A DNA stretch of 64,000 bases from Dastarcus helophoroides (lineage: Eukaryota; Arthropoda; Insecta; Coleoptera; Bothrideridae). Shown here in pieces: positions 58,030 through 64,000 of this stretch. The notes under the pieces were generated by a model. The model had not been told where the DNA came from. It was given only the letters and a program-made list of their open reading frames with translations, and made no database searches. How positions within the stretch are numbered: position 1 is the first letter of the stretch; the number at the start of each line of letters is the position of its first letter. Location: NCBI GenBank assembly GCA_028583605.1, contig CM053328.1:31665578-31729577 (forward strand), read 5' to 3'. The position numbers were made by a program, and so were the translations under genes.

Positions 58030-59958
58030 AGTCTGTGCATCATAAACACCTGCTATAAATTGTCAAAAGAAAGGCTTTATACTTGGAAATCTAAAGCGGA
58101 TGCACCAGAAAAGACAGTAAGAAATCAAACTGACTACATTATTAATGAACGTTACCGAAACTCGGTGCAGGCAGTCAAAACCTTCCATGGTGCGGATGTC
58201 CCTTCAGATCATAATCCTCTTAGTCGGATATCTAAGACTAAGGCTAAAGAAGATCAAAAGACACCAACCCTCATAAAAGCTAAGCATAGAATATCTACAT
58301 AGAAATCAAGACCTAATTAGGAACGTTATGGAAGATCAGTTTGAAGAAGAAAACACCTGAGTCCAATATCAAAGATCACTGTAATAAGATTAAAAGTATA
58401 GTGAACAAAACAACTTCTAATATCCCCATCACTGGACATAGGAAGCAGAAATTGATGATATTTTAAGCTTAGTGGATAAAAGAAGAAAATTTAATATACA
58501 GAACCAACAAAAACACAACGTTATTCATAAAGAAATTAGGAAGAAAATACGGACTGCAAAGAAAACGTGGTTAGAAAATAACTGTAAAAAGTTGAGGAAT
58601 TACAAAGAAGTCATGATTGCTTTCAATTTACAAAAGAAAGTAAGAGAGTTATCTGGTATATACAACAATAAACCTCAAGACATGGTTGATAGCGATGGCA
58701 ATCTCATCATAAATGACTTAGACAAAGTGAAAAGATGGAAAGATTTATTCCATGACGAGAGAAGAAGTAAGGAAGTACAACCCTGCACTACAGGTCCTAT
58801 GATAACATCAGGCGAACTGGAGAATGCTATAAGATCTGCTAAAATTAGAAAGGCAACAGGACCAGATGAAGTACCAGCGGCAATAACTAAATGCCTTGAT
58901 AGTAAAGGGAAAGCAGTCGCATCTACTATTTAGTAAAATATATGAAATCGGCAGTATACCAACTGAGCTGGATAAATTCAACATTTGTGATGATTCCTAA
59001 AAAAGGAGATGCAAAGAAATGTTCCTATTGGCTTAATGGGCCACGCTCTGAAAACCTTTATTCGAATAATTCACTCCAGAATACTTACCAAGATCGAAGA
59101 ACAAATGAGCGAGACTCAATTCGAGTTCCGCAACAATCTTGGAACCAGAAAAGCACTATTCTGCATTCAGATTTGCGTTCAAAGATGCAAAGATGCCGAA
59201 CACCTTGTCTATTTGTGCTCTAATTAACTTTTAAAAAGCGTTCGATGGGGTTAAACATGACCAATTGGTCAATATTTTAGAACAAATAGGCATTGACGAT
59301 AAGGACCTCCATATAATTAAAAACCTTTATTGGAACCAGCAAGCAAATGTCAAAATCGGCCCAAACATCTCGGAATCAGTGGCAATCTGTAGGGGTGTCA
59401 GGCAAGGCTGCTTTAGGTCAACACTGCTTTTAAACCTATACATACTGCAAACATATCTTCAGAGAAGCACTTGGTGAAGATTGTGGCATCAAGGTAAATG
59501 GAGTTAGCATCAACAACCTCAGATATGCTGATGATACGGTTCTGTTACCCAGCAGTTTGGAAAAATTGCACTTGCTGTTTAAGTTACAAATGTATGCACT
59601 GAATGTGGATTAGCGCTCAACATTCTAAAAACGAAATTTATGGTTTTTAGTAAACACCCTTTAAATACCCCAACAATAATAGCATATGGTGTCGACCTTG
59701 AGCAAGTTGACAATGTTGCCTGCTTTGGCTCCAACATTAATAGCAACTGGGATATGACCAAAGAAATTAAAATCCGAATATAGGAAGCTAGGGCGGTATT
59801 CTTCCGGATGAAAAAATGTTATGTAGTCGAAATATTAACATGGAAGTAAAGTTACAACTCGCAAGATGCTACATATTCCCGACTTTACTGTATGGGACAG
59901 AAAGCTGCACATTTACGGAGACACTATTAAAGAAACTCCAAGCTTTTGAGGTGTGGGT
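58030..59958 (+). pseudogene. RTE-type LINE B, main part
   Basis: Plus strand. End of the APE-type endonuclease (RLYTWKSKADAPEKTVRNQT and VKTFHGADVPSDHNPL with the SDH motif), then a linker (RTAKKTWLENNCKKLRNYKE) and RT motifs. SAKIRKATGPDEVPAAITK is a finger motif and FVMIPKKGDAKKCSYW follows. Next come QFEFRNNLGTRKA-type and KAFDGVKHDQLVNILEQIGI, then RGVRQGC, and LRYADDTVLL near 59518 with an intact YADD. YIFPTLLYGTESCTFTETLL is the thumb/C-terminal region. Many stops and frameshifts. The copy breaks off at AFEVWV, where a hAT is inserted. Confidence 0.87.
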
Positions 59959-61554
59959 TAGGGTTTGTCGGTTTTTAAAAACCGGGTTTAAAAACCGGTT
60001 TTTTGGAGACAATTATGAAATTCGAAAACCGGTTTTTTGGTAGAAAATATCGGTTTTCAATGTATGAATAACACTTAAAAAAAATTTGAAAATGACAAAT
60101 GTAGCCAAATGTACCAGATTGATGAAAACACTGTTGCAAGCGGTTTGGTTCTTGGAGAGAATGTGTTGTTTTAACTCTAAATGACCTTAATGCTTCTCAT
60201 ATGTGGAATGAAGATGAAGAAGAATATTACAAAGTTGTAGAACTCCTTAAAGTCTTAGGTCCGATAAAATTAGCAACCGAAGCTTTAGGTAGACAAGACG
60301 CAAATTTATTAACAAGTGAAGGTATATTTGAATTTTTGCTGGGCGAACTACAAAATTTGAAATCCGAAATTAGTCAGAAATTATTACACGCTATAAAGGC
60401 ACGGATTGAAGAAAGAAGAGATGCAGAATTAGTTACACTTATTCTTTATTTACAAAATTCTCAAACTGTTTTAACGAAATGTTCTAATAAATTCCGTCCA
60501 TTAGCAACGAAAAGTGACATTATTAAGCTATCCGGACAAATATTATCAAGATTATATAAAGATTACTCTGCAGGGGAAGAATGTGATATTCAAAAACGTG
60601 ATGAAAGCGATATTCAAGAGCCAGACAATGTTTTATTGAAAAATGCTATGGAAGTGGCAATTAATAAATATTTAAAGGAACCGGAAGAAGTGACTTCCTC
60701 TACTCAAACTGTAAGAAAATAGTTTTTGGCCCTGGAAGCCACAAATAAAAGGACAAAAAATTTAGAATTATTATATCAGGCTTTAAAAACGATTAAGCCT
60801 AGTTTGGTTGCAAGTGACAGGGTATTTTCTATTTCGAGGAATTTTGTGAATAAACTAAGGACACGGCTAAATAGCAAATTGATAGACGTCCTCTGTTTTC
60901 TGAAATCATATTTCATTAAACAAAAAAGTAAATAGAATATTTAAATTTGTATTGAAATTGCCCAGAAGAGAAAATACTCGGTTCTTTGCTTAATTGTCTT
61001 TAAAACTAAAATTGATTTTAATAAGTATGTATGCAATTTACTCTTATCTTTCGGCTTTGATTATAATTTACATTATATAATACACAGTTATATATTTTCT
61101 AATTGTTTTTAATAAGTATCCATCTTTATCTAATAACATTGTTTTTTTTTTTTAAATAATATGGTTATTATAAAAATATGAAAATATATTGTTTTTATTT
61201 ACTCGAACCCTTTGCTGAATAACTCGTTTCACTGTTATAAAAATATTTACATCCTTATATGTGAAAATTATGCATAAACAACGAATAATTGTGTTTAAAG
61301 TTATTTAATCCTGGTCAACTATTATTTCTTTGTTCTGCTAAATTGCATAAAAAAATTTTACTATCAATAAAATTGAACAGTAAATAATTTCAGTCAAAAA
61401 CTGCTTTTAATCACTTTAAATTTTCTGTTAAAATTTTTTGTTCGAATTACAGAATATTCGAGCAAAAATTTCGAAACCGGTTAAAACCGGTTTTCTGGAA
61501 AAATTACTATTCGAAAACCGGTTTTCTAAAATGTCGGTTTTTGTATAAACCCTA
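59959..61554 (+). mobile_element. hAT element 4, internally deleted (TSD GTGTGGGT)
   Basis: Ends TAGGGTTTGTCGGTTTTTA (59959 on) and AAAACCGACATT-type, closing with AAACCCTA at 61554 (plus strand TTTGTATAAACCCTA). A perfect duplication GTGTGGGT lies at 59951-59958 and 61555-61562. Several AAAACCGGTTTT motifs sit just inside both ends, probable transposase sites. 1596 bases, with only the 3' part of a transposase gene left. Confidence 0.92.
60150..60935 (+). pseudogene. hAT transposase, C-terminal part
   Basis: Open from about 60183 to 60722 (MWNEDEEEYYKVVELLKVLG, then FEFLLGELQNLKSEISQKLL, then FRPLATKSDIIKLSGQ). A TAG follows, then in the same frame LYQALKTIKPSLVASDRVFS, ISRNFVNKLRTRLN and VLCFLKSYF. 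That is the hAT dimerisation domain (V-A-S-x-R-V-F-S). The BED finger and the first catalytic residues are missing. Confidence 0.88.
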
Positions 61555-61562
61555 GTGTGGGT

Positions 61563-61895
61563 GTACTACGCATAAGTTGGGTAGATAGAGTCCATAATGA
61601 GGAGGTTCTACGTCGGATACATAGACAATGCGAGATAATTAAAACTATTAAAATCAAAAAGTAAGAATATTTTTCGCATGTGGTACAACACCCTGAGCGC
61701 TTCACTTAATTATGCAAGGTAAAATAAAGGATAGGAGAGGACCTGGTCGCAAAAGAACCTCCCGGCTTCGAAATCAGCGAGAATGGTTTCAAAAATCAAG
61801 TAGAACACTATTTAGAGATGCTGTCAACGAAGTCATAATAGCCAATATGATATCCAACGTTCGGTGACGACATGGCATATAAAAAAGAAGAAGGT
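61563..61895 (+). pseudogene. RTE-type LINE B, 3' end
   Basis: Continues the C-terminal region after hAT element 4: VNRVRNEEVLRR-like, KDRRGPGRKRTSRLRNQREW, and SRTLFRDAVNEVIIANMISN followed by VR and a stop. It ends in AAAAAAGAAGAAGG, the short A/G-rich tail typical of RTE elements. Confidence 0.82.
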
Positions 61896-62441
61896 AAACA
61901 GCACATTTTAGGATAATATACATTAAGTAAAAAATACAGCCGACAAAGGATAAAAGATCTTTGCAAAGGATAACAGTAACCAAAACAAAGCTCATGAAAT
62001 AAAAAATGAATAAAATACTTCCATCTTTTATATTTCAAATTTAAATCAACAGCGCTAAAAACATTTATGTGTAGCTTGTTTTATTTACTTCACTTTACCA
62101 TTATTTTTCCAACTTAAGAAAGGTAGCATGAATGCGATTTAATTACACAGTAGCCCTACTCTCAGTTTTAAAACCGCACTTTAAGTTAATGCAAGCAAAT
62201 CCCTAAAATAAATAAAGCAATTTCGATGAAAGAGAATTATGAATAATTCACACCGACGTTAATTCTATTCAGAGCCAAGAAATTCTGATCCACAAAAGCA
62301 GAGAGCAGGAGAGCATAATACGACCGACCGGGGGCATTCAAATAAGTCCAGTCTGTCCCTTTTCACGAAAGCCCTCGGCAGTAGATTTAGAGTAGAAAAT
62401 ACGAAGCAATTGACTTGCATTATTTATTATGTGACACTTAC
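61896..62441. other. Start of intron 1 (transcription direction), no feature
   Basis: AT-rich. Only the donor of exon 1 (62441-62436) is recognised. Confidence 0.5.
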
Positions 62442-62534
62442 CAGACGCCAGAGCTAGCGTACAGCCGCAAAACAAAAATGTCCACATGATAATGGCACTA
62501 CGGTCGTCGAGAATGAAGCCACGATGTTGATTAT
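62442..62534 (-). CDS. Ig/DB-domain protein, exon 1 seen here (signal peptide)
   Basis: First recognisable coding exon of the host gene. Read on the minus strand it follows a good acceptor (TTTCAG at 62535-62540) and ends at a donor GTAAGT (62441-62436). An ATG at 62487-62485 opens MWTFLFCGCTLALAS, a short hydrophobic stretch ending in small residues, as expected for a secretion signal. The exon ends in phase 1, and the next exon (15652-15446) completes the split codon as glycine and continues in frame. The 47 bases between acceptor and ATG carry no in-frame stop, so translation could instead start in an exon to the right (NQHRGFILDDRSAII would then precede the ATG). The match of phase, hydrophobicity and orientation makes the link to the Ig exon 46.8 kb away persuasive, but a transcript would settle it. 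Confidence 0.68.
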
Positions 62535-62540
62535 CTGAAA

Positions 62541-63300
62541 TTTAAAAATAAGATTTAATATGGTTTTGGTATAATTTCTAGCTAATACAGGCAACGGATG
62601 TTATGTTCGATGTAAATAGTAATTGTCATTGTGTTTATTAGATTGCCGGAAGCATTTATGTTGTAATTTTTATAATACATATGTTACTTGGATATAGATG
62701 TTTTAGAGTGATAAGGCATCTTTGCGCGTTTATTAGCGTCTGTTTTGCAAAGAAACATTTGCAAAATGAAAAAAGGACAGTAACGACTTTCATTTTTGAC
62801 GAAAATCCATTTAACGAGAAATTCTTTTTGTTTTGTGTCCTATATTTAAGTCATTTATATTAATGATAGCGAATCTACAACACGCGTGCCGAACCTGACA
62901 CGAGAATTTTGATTGTTTTTGTTCATGAACTGTCATCGCACAAGAACAGTCGATACTATTAATGTTCAGTAATGAGGACATGGCTGAAATGAAGGAAACT
63001 ATAACATACATCTAAAGTACTCAAATTAAATGTATTGCAGCAGCTGTCATGGAAGTAGAAACTGCTGCTGGCAATTTTCTCTTTGAATTCTCCCAGTATA
63101 AGTTCCTTAGACAGGATGCTTGCTACCTAATAATGTTATTTCTAACCAGTGCAACTGATTATATGGGAAACGCAATATGATACGGAAGATTTTTTGCGAA
63201 TCAAATATTTTCCCAAAAAATCACATGTTTCCGTATCTAGGTTAGTTAGTTGAACTAACATAATGCCTTTGATATTGTAACAAAATTTAGTTATAAAATT
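62541..63300. other. Sequence upstream of exon 1, no gene recognised
   Basis: If the acceptor at 62535 is real, this is intron to a further 5' exon. No good exon was seen on the minus strand. Confidence 0.4.
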
Positions 63301-63313
63301 TGTATTAGTGATT

Positions 63314-63660
63314 GTGTAGTGTAAGGATCTCTCTGTAAACATTTGATAATGGGAAGCGACCGCGAGAATGCATCATACGGCAGATAAGCACTCCAGACGT
63401 TTTCGCAAGCAATAATCTTATCTGTACGGAGATCCGTTCTAGAAAACCGGAACGGTATAAATATGCGGTCGTCTTTTCCTTGGTCAGTCAGTTGGTTAGT
63501 CGGTTAATTAATTAGTTAGATAGTCAGATAGTCAGAGAGTCAGATAGTCAGATAGTTAGATAGTTTGATAGTTAAGTAAATCATAATTGTAGTTTTCCGA
63601 AATAAGTTTCAAATAAACTGTTTACAATTCACAAAGTTTTAATTTTCGAACCGATAACAC
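63314..63660 (+). promoter_or_regulatory. Core promoter, perhaps of a solo LTR
   Basis: TATAAATA at 63456-63463 and TCAGTCAGTT at 63484-63493 (initiator A at 63486, 30 bases from the first T of TATA). They are followed by a TCAGATAG-type microsatellite (about 63490-63580) and AATAAAC at 63613. The order of TATA, initiator and polyadenylation signal within 350 bases resembles an insect gypsy-type LTR. Clear TG..CA ends and a target duplication were not established. Alternatively it is a gene promoter pointing to the right. Confidence 0.4.
63490..63580. repeat. (TCAGATAG)n-like microsatellite
   Basis: GTCAGATAGTCAGAGAGTCA and related 8-base units, imperfect, about 90 bases. Confidence 0.8.
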
Positions 63661-64000
63661 GCAATTATATGAGAGAAAATATTTCTATTTCTAGGTAACT
63701 TTTGAATATTTCTAATTCTAGTTAACAATATCCAGCCATGTTAGAAGGTTCATAATTTAGTAGTGACTATGTTCAGAGGGGTGGGCAATTCTTTCAAGTT
63801 CCTTCTTCTTTCTATTTACTGAAATTGATTGCACCCCTGTCGGTATAATTCTTACTAACACACTCCTATGAAAATATAGATAGACCTCCATAATAAATCT
63901 GACTGGCTTATGCATCCCTGCATAAATTTACCGTAGAGGTTTACAGAAGTCTCGTGCGGATTTGTTTTAAAAAATGAAGCTTCTTATTCATTCATTCGTA
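63661..64000. other. Right edge, no feature recognised
   Basis: AT-rich unique sequence. No coding or repeat signal. Confidence 0.4.

Larger units (their letters stand above)
15653..62441 (-). other. Intron 1 of the Ig/DB gene (46.8 kb)
   Basis: Inferred from phase-compatible splice sites at 62441 (GTAAGT, minus strand) and 15654-15653 (AG). It contains satellite blocks, two LINE families, three hAT elements, a Zator-like element and a long inverted-arm mariner, but no other convincing host exon. If the exon link is right, all of this is transcribed as intron on the minus strand. Confidence 0.62.

Noticed and set aside
1..64000. tRNA, rRNA or other structured RNA genes
   Set aside because: No A/B-box pairs with a cloverleaf or rRNA-like conserved segments were seen by eye. 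A covariance-model search would be needed to exclude degenerate copies.

Overview
The window looks like a stretch of a large, AT-rich, transposon-loaded arthropod (most likely insect) nuclear genome. The grounds are split genes with GT-AG introns, one 77-base intron next to one of about 46.8 kb, several Tc1/mariner and hAT transposons, RTE-type and Jockey/CR1-type LINE relics, and no bacterial gene organisation. The species cannot be named from the sequence alone.

One host gene can be supported. It lies on the minus strand and is carried by five exons: 62534-62442, 15652-15446, 5366-5223, 4563-4396 and 4318-4091. All junctions after the first exon are phase 1, and the reading frame stays open across all of them. 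The product starts with a secretion signal, then one immunoglobulin domain, then a cysteine-rich DB module, as in the Ig/DB/fibronectin-III proteins of nematodes and arthropods (C. elegans igdb type). The 3' part lies left of the window. Most of the rest is intron: intron 1 spans 15653-62441 and intron 2 spans 5367-15445.

The introns hold layered mobile DNA. From left to right: hAT element 1 (49-2639); a decayed mariner (2677-3576); three foldback elements in a row (5649-7726); a LINE relic split by a 202-base hAT (8851-10383); a fragment of the same LINE in the other orientation; an irritans-like mariner (11124-12300); a copia Gag remnant (about 16610-17165); a LINE relic (31515-36800) split by hAT element 2 (32228-35480); a mariner with DD41D spacing and inverted arms of nearly 1.3 kb (37287-40465); a nearly complete ZBED-type hAT (41268-43927); an RTE LINE (44432-49365) split by a Zator-like transposon (45154-48342); a (CTGT)n tract with a possible Helentron-like tail; and a second RTE LINE (58030-61895) split by another hAT (59959-61554). 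Target-site duplications could be read directly for nine insertions: four perfect 8-base, one 7-of-8, one 3-base and three TA.

About a third of the window is a degenerate A/T-tract repeat whose basic motif resembles AAATTTCGACTTTTT. It occurs as bare blocks (7.8-8.8, 10.4-10.6, 17.2-19.8, 23.9-29.3, 30.8-31.5 and 50.7-55.9 kb) and as the interior of the two large hAT elements. In several places it has a higher-order period of about 0.5 or 0.8 kb. The most unusual points are these satellite-carrying hATs, the landing of two different hATs at the same homologous site of one LINE family, a Zator-like insertion inside the YADD catalytic codons of an RTE reverse transcriptase, and a large inverted transposase duplication lying in a transcribed intron.
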